64,000 nt of DNA from Dendrophyllia cribrosa (GCA_024195265.1 JAJLRJ010000004.1:2631659-2695658), one strand, 5' to 3'; positions 1-10,517 are shown, numbered from the stretch's first letter. Notes: generated by a model not told the origin, from the sequence alone. Numbers and translations: made by a program.

Positions 1-663
1 GTCATTGGTAATAAAACCGGCTTTATATAAATCAGATCTAACACAGGCAGCTAACGCTGCACAGGAGACTTGATCAGAATCAATTAACCAACCGTCGTTC
101 AGGAATATAGCAACACTGATCCCATGGATGCTCCAATATTTTTCGAGTGGCTTAAGGCACTTTGTATAGATAAAAGGGGCTGAGGCTAATCCAAAAGGCA
201 AAACAGTAAATACGAAATACCTGAACTTAGTATCACCTGAAAACTTCCACGCGAAACCTAAGAAAGTCTGATGATCTGGGCAAATATCAATATGATGATA
301 TCCGCTCTTTAAATCAAACGAAATCATGAAAGCTCCCTTTTGGAAATAAGACAAGACTATCTTCCAGTCTTCATACTTGACTCTTTGTTGATAAGATGTT
401 TATTAACGTACCTTAAATCTAATATTAATCTCTTCTTCCCATTGGGTTGAACTGACACAGATAGAGGGTTAACCACAAAAGGGGGAGCTTGGACTTCCAC
501 CACCCGATACGAATCCAAGAGTTCTAAAATTGTTTCCTCGACAAATTTTGGATAATGCAAAGAAGACATATTGTTATTGAGAACATTCCCGGAGGGAATT
601 GTCTCGAAAGGAAGGCGATAGCCGTCTTGAATGATCGATAAAATAAACTCTGGCGCACCTATA
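1..663 (-). pseudogene. DIRS-like retroelement reverse transcriptase, broken
   Basis: Minus-strand translation gives a tyrosine-recombinase-type (DIRS/Ngaro-like) reverse transcriptase. The N-terminal part (about 663-370) reads A-P-E-F-I-L-S-I-I-Q-D-G and then V-N-P-L-S-V-S-V-Q with K-K-R-L-I-L-D-L-R, a motif set typical of DIRS RT. Near 370 the frame changes. The second part (about 372-1) reads F-D-L-K-S-G-Y-H-H-I-D-I and V-L-P-F-G-L-A-S-A-P. The catalytic box at 94-105 reads F-L-N-D where active enzymes have F-L-D-D, so one metal-binding aspartate is lost. RNase H and the tyrosine recombinase would lie beyond the left window edge. A dead copy; the element type is an inference from RT motifs. 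Confidence 0.85.
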
Positions 664-765
664 TCATGTCCTTTAAGATATATTTCTCCTCAAACTGCCT
701 TTGACCTGCAATACGGCCGACCCATTCAAACTTTCATGTTCGTAATCCTTTATTACCTCGATAAA

Positions 766-1026
766 TTAGTCAAAAGGAGCGTCATTACCACTAATATTTG
801 GATGCCCCATCATTGAATCCTCCTGATCCGGGCTTAGTAGGTGTGGCGCTGCTCGAATAAGGGAAACCGCTTCTGTTGGACTGTGCGACAAAAGAGTTTC
901 CGACTCTGCAGTCCTTGGCCCAGTGCCCGGCGCGATTGCATCTGTAACAACGGTTGAAGCCTGCAACATATTCTGAACGGCCTGGGAAGAAAATAGAAAA
1001 TGATGAAAAAATAACGAAACTGACAA
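766..1026 (-). pseudogene. Retroelement zinc-knuckle region (gag C-terminus)
   Basis: At 908-949 on the minus strand, in a different frame from the longest ORF there, the translation is C-Y-R-C-N-R-A-G-H-W-A-K-D-C, a perfect CX2CX4HX4C zinc knuckle. This nucleic-acid-binding motif normally closes a retroelement gag. It lies between the RT (1-663) and the gag N-terminal part (1358-1945), the order expected of one minus-strand element. It is separated from gag by an extra 198-bp repeat copy, so the reading frame of the original protein is interrupted. Confidence 0.75.
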
Positions 1027-1041
1027 GGGCGGGCGGGTGAG

Positions 1042-1239
1042 GCTACAACTTCGATGTCAGCATGGAAAGCGAGAGTGAGAGAACTAACTCACACTAAACA
1101 GTCTTTAAATACTGAAACCCCACCAATCAGAAATACCCAAGGGACACGCCCAAGCGGCGTGTCCTACAGTGAATTGAATCAACGATGAAACAAACTGCTA
1201 ATGAACTGTGAACACCGCATACCAGCAGAAAATATATTT
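1042..1239 (-). repeat. 198-bp direct repeat, copy 1
   Basis: By eye identical to 1953-2150 (offset 911 bp). It contains a 9-bp perfect stem with a 5-nt loop, GGACACGCC-CAAGC-GGCGTGTCC. The right copy sits directly upstream of the gag start (minus strand) and so behaves as leader or terminal repeat; this copy interrupts the element between gag and the zinc knuckle. Confidence 0.9.
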
Positions 1240-1357
1240 ACGTTCTAATTCGCTGCGCTCAAACGAACGCAAATTATTTTCTCCTTAAATACTATAGAAA
1301 TACAACACCAAAGGAATGATGGTTGGATGCTCAGACAATCCAACCCAACGCGAGACA

Positions 1358-1945
1358 TCACAAAGAAAAATAAAAGGTCTTACCGCGAAAAAGCTGAATA
1401 TCGCTAGCAGATTTAAACTTTTTAGAAGCATTGCCCGAACTAGCCTTGGATTCCTCCCTTTTCTTTTCAGCCGATACTTTAGCCTTCCGAATTTTCTTCT
1501 CATCTTCAGAGTTGGAAGCAAGCTCATCCGACTCGTATTCCTGCACCACCAGCCACCCGTCTTTGCTTCTGTCTGCGAGCTTTATTAATTTCTGTCGCTT
1601 CTTTATGAGCTGTCTCCCTTCTGCCACCAGCTTGCGGACCACTTACGGCTCGTGCCGGTTGACCTCTATCTGACCAAAGATGTGGTCCAATTGGGTATTC
1701 AACTCGAACTGTTTCCTATTACCCTTGAATTTAAACTCGGCGGCTTCCTTAACGACTTTCGACTTTCCTTCGAGCTGCTTGCTTTTTTCATCGAGTTGAG
1801 AAGCCAGGTAGGTTTTGAATAAAGAGAACACTTGATCGACCAAAGGTGGATTTGATTGCTCTTGCTGTAATGAAGAGTGTTCCGCAACTTCGGGCGCCGG
1901 AGCGTTTAAAACCTCTGCATCCGATTGAGCCGTTGTACTATTCAT
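1358..1945 (-). pseudogene. DIRS-like gag, one in-frame stop
   Basis: Two abutting minus-strand ORFs (1945-1643 and 1642-1358) are in the same frame and separated by a single TAA at 1643-1645. The first half is acidic and Q/N-rich with L-V-D-Q-V-F-S-L-F-K-T-Y-L and F-K-F-K-G-N-R-K-Q-F. The second half is highly charged (R-Q-L-I-K-K-R-Q-K-L-I-K, then K/E-rich). This matches gag-like first ORFs of cnidarian DIRS elements as I know them. The start at 1945 lies just after the 198-bp repeat (1953-2150), as expected for a leader. Otherwise the frame is open for about 195 codons. Confidence 0.7.
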
Positions 1946-1952
1946 TTCTTCA

Positions 1953-2150
1953 GCTACAACTTCGATGTCAGCATGGAAAGCGAGAGTGAGAGAACTAACT
2001 CACACTAAACAGTCTTTAAATACTGAAACCCCACCAATCAGAAATACCCAAGGGACACGCCCAAGCGGCGTGTCCTACAGTGAATTGAATCAACGATGAA
2101 ACAAACTGCTAATGAACTGTGAACACCGCATACCAGCAGAAAATATATTT
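1953..2150 (-). repeat. 198-bp direct repeat, copy 2 (element leader)
   Basis: Identical by eye to 1042-1239 along its whole length; the two copies diverge immediately outside. It lies upstream of gag on the minus strand, so it is probably the element's 5-prime leader or split terminal repeat. Confidence 0.9.
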
Positions 2151-4733
2151 CCACAGAGGAAAATACGCTCATTGTGAAGTGGAAAGAAAGGGAAATAAAC
2201 GAATGACTTGAAAGTCTTCTTCGTATTCTTGTCTGTGAATTCAAATCAAAAGTCTCCGTGATGATCAAAGTTAGAATACGCTCCAAGTTAAGCTCATTTC
2301 CATACATTTTGAGGCCAAATTGAACTTGATGGTTTCAAGCAAAATGTTTTTGTTTAGTAAAAAGCCAATACATTTTAGATAGCCATTATTATGTCACTTC
2401 GCTCGTAATTCTTCACCCTGTTTTGACCATGCTATGACGTCAAACCATTATTTATCAGAGGACATATAATGGCGAACTGAAATGTATTTGAATTGTAAAT
2501 TACATATCATACTAGCAGGGCCCATTCCCCTTCTCTCCCCTGCCCTCCCGAATCCCTTCGCCATTTAATTTCAACCCTGCCCTTCAACCTCTCTAATAAT
2601 TTAAATATAATACCTTGCTTTTTATGCGTAAAAGAAAACATTAATTAAAAAAAGCTTCCATTGAACTTGAAAAAGGCCTTTTATCGGCAACTGTCTCGCA
2701 TAGTTTAATTGAGTTCTTGGTTCGTGTCTCATTAATGAACGGTCGCACTAACTCTTTAGCAACAGACTTTTCCCTAAAAAATTAAAACCACATTATAGAC
2801 TCAGATTTGTCTTGGCAACCGAACAGGTTAAAATCAGCCTGGAAAATGATAGTAACTGCCTTTTCATGGGAAATTAATGTTCTACGAAATTATATTAACG
2901 TTAATTTTAAGTCTCTTTAATTTTTGTGAGCGTTAATTTCGGGACATTTTTTAAGTGGAACCCCGCTATAATAACCCAAACTGCACGTCCAGTGATATTT
3001 GACGCTAAGGAAACAATAGCTTTCTCTACACGCTGTATTTCAATCTTTTACAATATAAAAGTCTAAAGGTATATCGCTGACAATCAGTTTACAGTTCATT
3101 CATTCTCGATTTTGGAAGAGCAGTTCTCGACATCTCACTTCTTGTATTTCGGCCAAAAAATGATATATTTGGAGTGATCTATATCATCTTTATTGACAAA
3201 ATACGAGATGTGCTCTAGTCCTCTTTTTCGCAATTGGCATAGCTCTTGAATCTTTCCGCTGGACAACGTACCACTGTCGTCCGGTATTTCAAGGACTCCT
3301 TGTGCTATAAGTAATATTACTTCTGTCTGTGAAAAGGGAGTTTACATTTTAAGCAATAGGATTGTAGATCTGTTTTGTTAATTTGTTTTCTATATTCAGT
3401 GTCGAAATAAAGTTTCTTCCTGTTATCACCACAAACTGTGTTTTTTTTTTGTGTTAATCGTGTTTTAAAATTTCATTCACTTTGCAATTTTACCTCTTCT
3501 TTCGCGTTGATCTCCTTCATTCGGTTCGGAAGTATAATTTTCTCTCCAATTCGCGGTAATTGAAGTTTTTTATTCTATTTGTTTCACTGACGGAAAACTG
3601 TACTCAGTTATTATTCCGCTTCCGTCCGTCTTCCGCCTTTTTCATCTAGTCTTAAATGCAAATATATTTGTGGAAAGGTGGGCATAACGGCTACAGATTA
3701 AATATAACTTGACCAATTGATGGAAAGCGGTTTCAAGCAGGCAGCTATTTTGCCTGGCATCTATTTTGCTTTTTTTTTTTGCACTAGAATTGTAAAAGAT
3801 GTTTTGGTCGTGTTCTATTGGCATCACGGTTTTAGATTGGTTCGAATTTTTGGTGAATAAAACGCATGTTGGCTTGCTTCTCAGTTATTATTGATCAACG
3901 TTTTGAAAAAGCACTCAAAGTGAAGAGGAAACATTGATTTGCAATTTCCGTTCTTCCTGGCCATTCGTTTGCCTTCTTCTTCTGCCTTCGTGAATACATT
4001 TGTGGGAAGGTGGGCACGAAGGCTACAGGCCACAGATCTCGACCAATCGTAGAAAAGATCGAAATTTTCGTAAGATAAGTGATATAATTAAGGTAACCGG
4101 TCTTTTGAAAACAACTGTACGTACGAAGGAAATGAACACTATATTTTCCTTAAACAAACTTAAACAACAATTTTCTCGAGCAGGTGCAGTTGAATTATTT
4201 AAACTTGTCTTTGGCTGGTCAAAGTCTATTTGGATGAAGTAGTGCTCTTATGCTCCTCCATGCTGAACCTTGTATAAACATGTTATGTGTAAGTAATTAT
4301 CTTAGTTATTTTAGTTCTGTCTTTTATTAGTTCAAGTGCTGCTCCCTCACCCTAGCGCAGCTTGTATACCTCACTGTTTAGTCCCCTCTCAAGTTTCAAG
4401 CATACCTCATTATTCATGAAGAAAATATACTACGAAGTTTAAGACTAGTTTACTTTTCCATGTTGTTGTAGTGTAGCTATGAAATGCACCCTTGGCCGTT
4501 TTTGAGAGAATTTGACGTTAACAAAATTCGTTAAAGAATTACAACTGAAGTTAAGAAATTCAAATAGAAGACTATAAATATAGTTTAATCAAGTCAAAAG
4601 AATCAATATGATTGGTATGTTAATGTACCGTTGCAATTATAAATATGGGACGGTTCTCGCTTGGTAAAATTAATGCTGGTTATCAGATTACGATATAACA
4701 ACCGCTGTTGTATTTTACTCTCCCCGTGTTTGC

Positions 4734-4740
<7 letters not shown>
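2151..4740. other. Noncoding stretch
   Basis: AT-rich, with no supported gene. Around 3640-3710 and 3985-4030 there are diverged copies of one sequence (kaATAcATTTGTGGrAAGGTGGGCA-like, followed by a GGCTACAG-type run), suggesting an old local duplication. Short poly-T runs occur near 3440 and 3770. Confidence 0.6.

Positions 4741-4782
<42 letters not shown>
4741..4782. repeat. (TA)n microsatellite
   Basis: About 21 uninterrupted TA units. The apparent Ile/Tyr-repeat ORFs on both strands here are products of this repeat. Confidence 0.97.
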
Positions 4783-4786
<4 letters not shown>

Positions 4787-5894
4787 TTCACTGTCTTCTC
4801 TCAATCACGAGAATGCGGAATTGTCACTTTAACACTGAAATTGCATTAAAAAATCAATTGCATTTAGCGAATTTTTAATAAATTATTTTTCAGGTTTCGG
4901 AGAAACAAACAGCATTTATCTAAAGCACTAATTATTCTATAATTAAACACAGTTTACCCAGTCTTCGTTTTGTAAACAAGAACCCATTCAAAACAGCTCT
5001 TAGCTTGTAGAACATTTAGCTCATCAGGCTTAATTGACACCTAACGTTTCTATATGGTGTTTGATTGTAGGATCAGGCGATCCAAAGAAGGGGTTTTCAA
5101 GTAAGTATTAAAAAAGTAGGAAGCGGGGGGAGGGATGGGTGATAGGAGAGAAAATATAAAAAAAGCCTTTAAATCAATACTAATTTTGTCGTTTACTAGT
5201 TTTAAATATGACATGTTCTTATTTTAACAGTTTCGAGACCTAACGAGTTCTATTTTATCTTCCGTTCATTTAGTTACCTATAGAAACGTTTTCAGCTTTC
5301 CACTACAATATATTATTTTATTTTTTATTGTATTTCGCGGGTGGTTATAGGAAGCCAGAAATAATAGTAACTAATTGCAATCAAGTTGACATTATTTGAT
5401 AAAACCTGCGATCAGGAAGCAATTGCGTCAGAGTGTTGTATATGTTGAATATGTTAATCGACGTCTGTCGAAAAGCCCTTCCTTCCGGCTTAGAACTTAG
5501 AACACGGTAGCCACGACATTCAGTGGATAAAAAGCATAAACAATAACTGGTTTTCAAGTAGGCCATGTATATGTACCTGTAGCATCTAATACTAATTACT
5601 ACACTACGTATCCTTATAAAATATCTGCTATTATATAAACCTATAGTAAGTAATAATAATAATAAAAAGTGCTGGAGTCTGGTTTTAAATATTTCAAGGC
5701 CTGATCCCACATGTTTAGATAATTAAGGAATTCCTAAGGTTTGCGCAGTGATAGGAGAATCTCCGTTTACCAATTTTTCTCTGTGAGCGAATGGCAATTC
5801 AAAATTGTACTCGGTACTTCATAGTGTATATATTGATGTTTTGTCGAGGTTCCTTTGAACATTTCAGTTAAATAATCATGCATTAAGAGGAAAC
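4783..5894. other. Noncoding stretch
   Basis: AT-rich sequence. No homology, structural RNA or convincing ORF seen. Confidence 0.5.
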
Positions 5895-6070
5895 ATAGCG
5901 GGCCCTAGGAAAATCTTGGCTGCTTAATTTTGTATAATTTGAATTTTGCCTTGTAATCCCTTATCACACATGCCCCACGCAATAGAACAGTATTCAAAGT
6001 AGGGCTGGACTCGGGACATGAGATATTCAAAAACTACCCTGTCGATAATTTAAGCGTAGAACCACACATA
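5895..6070 (-). mobile_element. Relic of a non-LTR retrotransposon (LINE) RT tail
   Basis: The minus strand translates to S-R-V-Q-P-Y-F-E-Y-C-S-I-A-W-G followed by G-L-Q-G-K-I-Q-I-I-Q-N-stop-A-A-K-I-F-L-G. This is the conserved C-terminal RT region of Jockey/CR1-like LINEs (V-Q-P-x-F-D-Y-C-x-x-V-W, then K-L-Q-x-L-Q-N-R-A-A-R). About 55 codons survive, with one stop. No flanking part of the element could be read. Confidence 0.75.
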
Positions 6071-6372
6071 AATAAGTGAACTGTTCTAACTGTCTCTTTG
6101 CTTTCAAAGATTAAGTGTTAGTCTAAAGAAGAATCATCGCCTCTTTCTCACATTGGAAGAATAACAACTTTATAGCACAGGTAAAAATGCTTAAACGTGG
6201 TCATTTATATACCACAGGTGATGTGCGTCACTGGTAAAAAAAAACAAGGTAGTGCTCTAAAATGAAGGAGCCGATTAAATCAATATATGAACTACTCAAT
6301 TTGTGAGCACACATATATTGGTTTTAATAATATATATAGATAGGCTGAGCCTAACAGCGTCGCTCTATGAAC

Positions 6373-6425
6373 AAACTTAACTAAGGTGAAACTTGACTAA
6401 GGTGAAACTTGACTAAGGTGAAAGG
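6373..6425. repeat. 16-bp tandem repeat, about 3.3 copies
   Basis: Unit AAACTTGACTAAGGTG, three full copies (first copy with one A/G change) plus a partial one. Confidence 0.95.
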
Positions 6426-7126
6426 TCGGAAGCACAAGAATTAAAAAGATTGACGAAGGCTATTTTTCAATTTTAGCAATTCTCAAAAACAGTAAGCTTT
6501 ATTAGTACGCGACCGTCTGCACAGTACATTTTTATAGACCGTACAAAAATTCACAAAAACAACTTTTTCTCCGTCTAGAATAACTAGTACGACTACTTTC
6601 CGAATAAAATACACTTTTTTCTTGTCACAAATTGCCCGAGAAACTGATTTGAAAATCAAAATTGCAAAAATACACAAACATATTTGCATAAGGCAATGCG
6701 AGTGAAGATAGAACTGTGCTATAAAATAAAAATCTTGTTTTGTTTATAAAATCGCTTTTCAATCTATCTAATGAATGAACAAACACATAAAAATGGACAA
6801 CACAATCTTCTTTCGAAAAAAATTACTCAAATCTCCATTTATAATAGTTTACGTTTAAAAGCAAAACGCGTACTTCAAACTTTCGTCGATGAAATTCACG
6901 AAATCGATACAATTGAATGTAAGCACGTTTTACTAATCTATCTATTCTCCAAAACTAACAATACATAATCCAAAAATGTAATCTGTTTTACCTTTAAGTC
7001 CCTCGCTTGCTTGGAAATTCAAATCTCTGCTTCTGGTTTTGAAATCCGTCAAAAAACAAACATCTCCCGCATTGATACTAGCTTTAATTTAAAACGAAAT
7101 CAGGTTTAAAAATAAGCACTTAGCTG
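6426..7126. other. Noncoding stretch
   Basis: AT-rich. Short ORFs without recognisable features; nothing supported. Confidence 0.5.
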
Positions 7127-7262
7127 TATATGTTGTAGTTAATTTTTTATCTCAGGTAATTTTTGTTTTCCTTTGTTTTTGGGTATGGTAATATATGCTA
7201 ATGAATTTGAAACAAAGGAAAAACAAAAATTACCTGAAATAAAAAATTAACTACAACATATA
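7127..7262. repeat. Palindrome (about 52-bp arms)
   Basis: Left arm 7127-7178 and right arm 7210-7262 are reverse complements with only one or two differences, separated by 31 bp. AT-rich foldback, probably a small MITE. Confidence 0.9.
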
Positions 7263-7339
7263 TTCCTCCAAATCGGCTTGATTTGCGGAGTTTCGAAGCC
7301 TCAAATGCGGTCTTGACCACTGTTTGAAAAATGTGAAAC

Positions 7340-7700
7340 TTTAAACCGTTTCCTCCGCTCGTTAAACACAGCAAAACATCATTGAAGTGTTTTCCCAGCT
7401 GACGTGACATTCGGCCGTGTAACCGCGCAAAAAAAGCTTCGCTTTGGTTTCAACATGACCTCGTACGCGCATGTTTTGCGACGTCATACGCACCCGCGAG
7501 CTAGTCCTGCGCGACGGAGCTACAGTAGTCCTGTGCGAACATATTTGCTACAGTAGTCCTGCGCGACGGCGGCGGAGGGCGGCGGGCACACGCGCGCCCA
7601 CGAAACATTCCGCTAGCTATGACCATGAAAAATGACGGGCATAGGTTCTATGAGTATAGGGCTACGCGCGGCCTTCGGCCCGCAGAGCTCCGCTACAAAT
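7340..7700 (+). repeat. Dispersed repeat family R1, copy 1
   Basis: Shares ordered blocks with 24197-24425, 25510-25600 and 50455-50762: a CCGTGTAaCCGCG block, an AAGCnTCGCTTTGGTTT hairpin block, CATGTTTTGCGACGTCATACGC, CGCGAGCTAGTCCTGCGCGA, CGAAACATTCCGCTAG and ATGACCATGAAAAATGACG. Here the GCTACAGTAGTCCTG segment is tandemly repeated. CpG-rich compared with its surroundings. Class unknown; no protein-coding capacity. Confidence 0.75.
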
Positions 7701-8233
7701 CCGTTTCGTAGAGCGACATGCCATCCCTTATGCCGGTTCACTCATCAGTTAATTTCTATATACAATGAAGCATCAGTAAGGGCTACAACAACACGTTTGC
7801 GTTTACTGAATAAACCCTTAAAATACGTTCAAAAACTAAACTATTAATTTGTTTTCAGGTCGAATAAAAGCTATACTGGCCGCACTGAGAGAAATCTCCA
7901 TTCAGGTAAATAGAATTGCTCTTTGTCGTTCATTTTATGCCATTCATTCATTAGGCTGCTATCAAAATCTACCTTATTTCTTGTGCATGAAAATCGCATT
8001 TCAAGGCCTCCTTTTTTTCTGAGCTCAAAATCTGTGAGCACTCATGACGCAACACTTCCAGTAATGGGGTATTTTCACTGACTGGTTGATCTATAGTTAG
8101 GGGGCAGCTGTACACAGGTTATTAGGACAGTGGTATATAGGTTTCAGCTCTGCGTTGCTCGTTAGTTCCCACTGGACATGATGCTAGTCCATTACAGGGT
8201 TAATTACTCACGGTCGTATGTTCGCAGGAACCA
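7701..8233. other. Upstream region of the GPCR
   Basis: No gene. Contains a possible 3-prime splice site (TTCGCAG at 8221-8227) just before the GPCR start, so a 5-prime untranslated exon upstream is possible. An in-frame stop at 8201-8203 shows the coding frame does not extend further without splicing. Confidence 0.5.
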
Positions 8234-9442
8234 ATGAATACGAAGGGAAACTTAAACTCGCCTAAATTGAGCGATGATGATAACCAATATGTAAATATAA
8301 CCTCGATCCTCTCCATACAGGTACCGCCGCGGTTTGACGCCCAAGACATGGACCATAATGACAGCACAAACTTGTCAGTTTTGAGCAACAATTCAAATCC
8401 TAAAGCTGCAATTTGCATTTCGAATCCAGCAAGTTTCTCAACAAAACTTGCCGTGATTTTGTCATTGGCGATTGTAGGTTTAGTGGGTTTTGTTGGGAAT
8501 AGTTTAATACTTTACTTTGTGTCTTGGAAGAATAAGTTGACTCTCATGGAAAAAAGCTGCTTCATGAAAAATTTTAATTTGTACATAAAGAGCTTAGCTC
8601 TGTCAGACGTTCTTTGTACTGCAATATCACTTCCAATAATTTGCATCCAGATTTCTTTAGATGTTTTGCAAAATGACTGGTTATGCAAGACGGCTCGCTA
8701 CTTTAACCTGGTGTTTCCTGTAATAACTATTCATAATCTCATTGTAATAAGTGTTGAGAAGTATTTCTCATTGCGTCGGGTGCCAAAAACCTTAAGCTCC
8801 TCGACCGTTCGCAAATTACTTTTTCTTGCCTGGTTTCTTGGATGTGTTATCACTCTGCTTCCCACAGCTACATTTAGACTAATAAGGTACGATTTAAATG
8901 AAACACATTTTACAGTTAATTGTCAATATGACAAAGAATACCCTCCATTTCGAGTTATGTTTCTTTTATTTACAGTTATGGTGTATGTTTTACCCTGTAT
9001 ATTCCTCACTGCAATAAATATCTCTTTAATTAGAACAGTGTGGATTACAGTAAGAAGCAGAATTTCCGTGGATTTAAATAATCCAATCAGGGAGAAACTG
9101 AAGGCTGCAAAAATTCGGGGGACGTTTCTTCTTATTGGAGTTACGTTCGCTTTCATCATTCCGTATTTTCTATATTTGGGCTACGTCACATTTAACATGG
9201 TCACCAAACCGAATATTGATTACCATATCGACTACGTCATTCGTAAGGTGAGCACGGTGATTGCATATTCTAATAGTGTCATTAATTTTGCAATTTACTT
9301 TGTACAAATGAAGGATTTTAGGGCATTTTTGAGGGAAAGGTTCCGTGCTACGAACTCCTTGGATAATCAAAAGGCTACGTTTCCGGGGACACAACACTCT
9401 CTTCAAATGGTTCATCTCCAAGCAAGAGATAACCAAGGTTAA
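8234..9442 (+). CDS. Class A (rhodopsin-like) orphan GPCR
   Basis: Single-exon 402-residue seven-transmembrane receptor of the plasma membrane. The extracellular N-terminus (1-70) has N-glycosylation sequons at N21, N42, N46 and N52. TM1 is about 71-96 with G-N at 88-89; TM2 115-140 with L-A-L-S-D (D125); C151 and C230 can form the TM3-ECL2 disulfide; W200 lies in TM4, P254 in TM5 and P310 in TM6. The TM3 end reads V-E-K-Y (174-177) in place of D-R-Y. TM7 reads N-F-A-I-Y (351-355) in place of N-P-x-x-Y, so the usual proline is phenylalanine. The frame is intact and all hallmark positions are in order, so it is probably functional. The ligand cannot be named; it looks like the orphan receptors expanded in cnidarians. 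Start chosen as the first ATG after the in-frame stop at 8201. Confidence 0.93.
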   Translation: MNTKGNLNSPKLSDDDNQYVNITSILSIQVPPRFDAQDMDHNDSTNLSVLSNNSNPKAAICISNPASFSTKLAVILSLAIVGLVGFVGNSLILYFVSWKNKLTLMEKSCFMKNFNLYIKSLALSDVLCTAISLPIICIQISLDVLQNDWLCKTARYFNLVFPVITIHNLIVISVEKYFSLRRVPKTLSSSTVRKLLFLAWFLGCVITLLPTATFRLIRYDLNETHFTVNCQYDKEYPPFRVMFLLFTVMVYVLPCIFLTAINISLIRTVWITVRSRISVDLNNPIREKLKAAKIRGTFLLIGVTFAFIIPYFLYLGYVTFNMVTKPNIDYHIDYVIRKVSTVIAYSNSVINFAIYFVQMKDFRAFLRERFRATNSLDNQKATFPGTQHSLQMVHLQARDNQG

Positions 9443-9799
9443 GAAAGGCAGGGATTAAATTATACTCCTCAGAGGTCTCAGAGCTCTGATTACATGAACT
9501 CACATGTGGAGTCCAAACCCTTGTGGTGTTCGTAGACATTTACAGGCGCATGCTCAAAACGCGCGCAAATCAAGAAGCAGTTCACAAAATGCAACTATTT
9601 TAGGATATTTTGTTGGCGAAACTGAAAATGGGGTTTAACATAGCAATATGTAAATAAATCATCAAAATTGGCTTCTTTCATCCTTGCCTTCTTTGCAAAA
9701 GCAACTACCAAAGCGTAGACATCTGACAAACATTATGCATCCAGATCAAGTTTCTTCGAACATTACTGATATATTTATTTCAAAAGAGACTAAATATTT
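9443..9799. other. Downstream region of the GPCR
   Basis: Noncoding. A TAAATAAATCATC stretch near 9651 could serve as 3-prime processing context, but nothing is decisive. Confidence 0.4.
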
Positions 9800-10247
9800 A
9801 TTTACCCTATTTTGCCCGGGGGAGGCTAGGGGGACACAAAGTGCCATTTTTTTTTGTAATTTGCAATTTTTTACCTTTCAATGAAGAAAAACAATGTTTA
9901 TCGGTATAACTTTTACATTTTTACGTCATTTGGTGTTTATTTATTGGTTTTGATTAATTTTGAGTCAATTTGGACGGTTCTTAAGAGGTTTTAAAAAATT
10001 TCAGAGATCCAAGATGGCGGCAGTATAACTAATTACCTAATAAATACTTCATATGACGTCATCGTTCTATTATGCGGACGGCAAAGGAGACAGTTTTGTA
10101 CGTCCTATGTAACCTCTTGATTTCATTGTCATAGCCTTAATATTCTTGAAGTTACGTGGTGGGGGTAGGGGGGGGGGGGCACTATGTGCCCTCCCCCCAC
10201 CCCCATGCTCGGGAACTCGAAAAAAAAAAAAGGCAAAATAGGGTTGA
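9800..10247 (+). repeat. Dispersed repeat family R2, copy 1
   Basis: Ends look inverted: an ACCCTATTTTGCCCGGGGGAGG-like start near 9804 against CTCGAAAAA...GGCAAAATAGGGTT at the right. Internal blocks (TCCAAGATGGCGGCA near 10008, TTAATATTCTTGAAGTTACG near 10138) recur in inverted orientation at 39190-39420 and in part at 29290-29680. Contains a G-run at 10169-10180. Non-autonomous element of unknown class. Confidence 0.55.
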
Positions 10248-10345
10248 TAAGAGAATAAAAATGTTTGAAGGTGTTTTTTTTCTCGTACGAATGGGGTGTT
10301 TGTTTCTTTTAGACGTCTTCTTGCTTCTAGGTCTGTTATCTAGAA

Positions 10346-10517
10346 AAATACAAAACTGAATGCAAGGCTGGCACTACGGCAAAGGGCAGCTTTATTAAGT
10401 GGCCAATATTTCGACTAATAGAACTAATCTTCCTCAGTGCCAGGGCTATACTGAAAGAAAATATTGTAACGGCTCTAAAATTCGTAGTGCCAGCCTTGCA
10501 TTCAGTTTTGTATTTTC
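10346..10517 (-). ncRNA. Inverted repeat around a hammerhead-like motif
   Basis: Arms 10346-10379 and 10484-10517 are perfect or near-perfect reverse complements (around AATGCAAGGCTGGCACTACG). Between them, on the minus strand at 10409-10437, the order is CTGAGGA, a 7-bp stem with wobbles (GATTAGT-TCT-ATTAGTC), then GAAA, matching the conserved hammerhead boxes CUGANGA and GAAA separated by stem II. Probably the terminal part of a Penelope-like or other HHR-bearing retroelement. The cleavage-site strand was not folded. Confidence 0.55.

Noticed and set aside
4603..4849. Ile/Tyr-repeat proteins on both strands
   Set aside because: Translations of a TA microsatellite.
6373..6425. CRISPR-like array
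   Set aside because: Only a contiguous 16-bp tandem repeat without spacers, in a eukaryotic genome.
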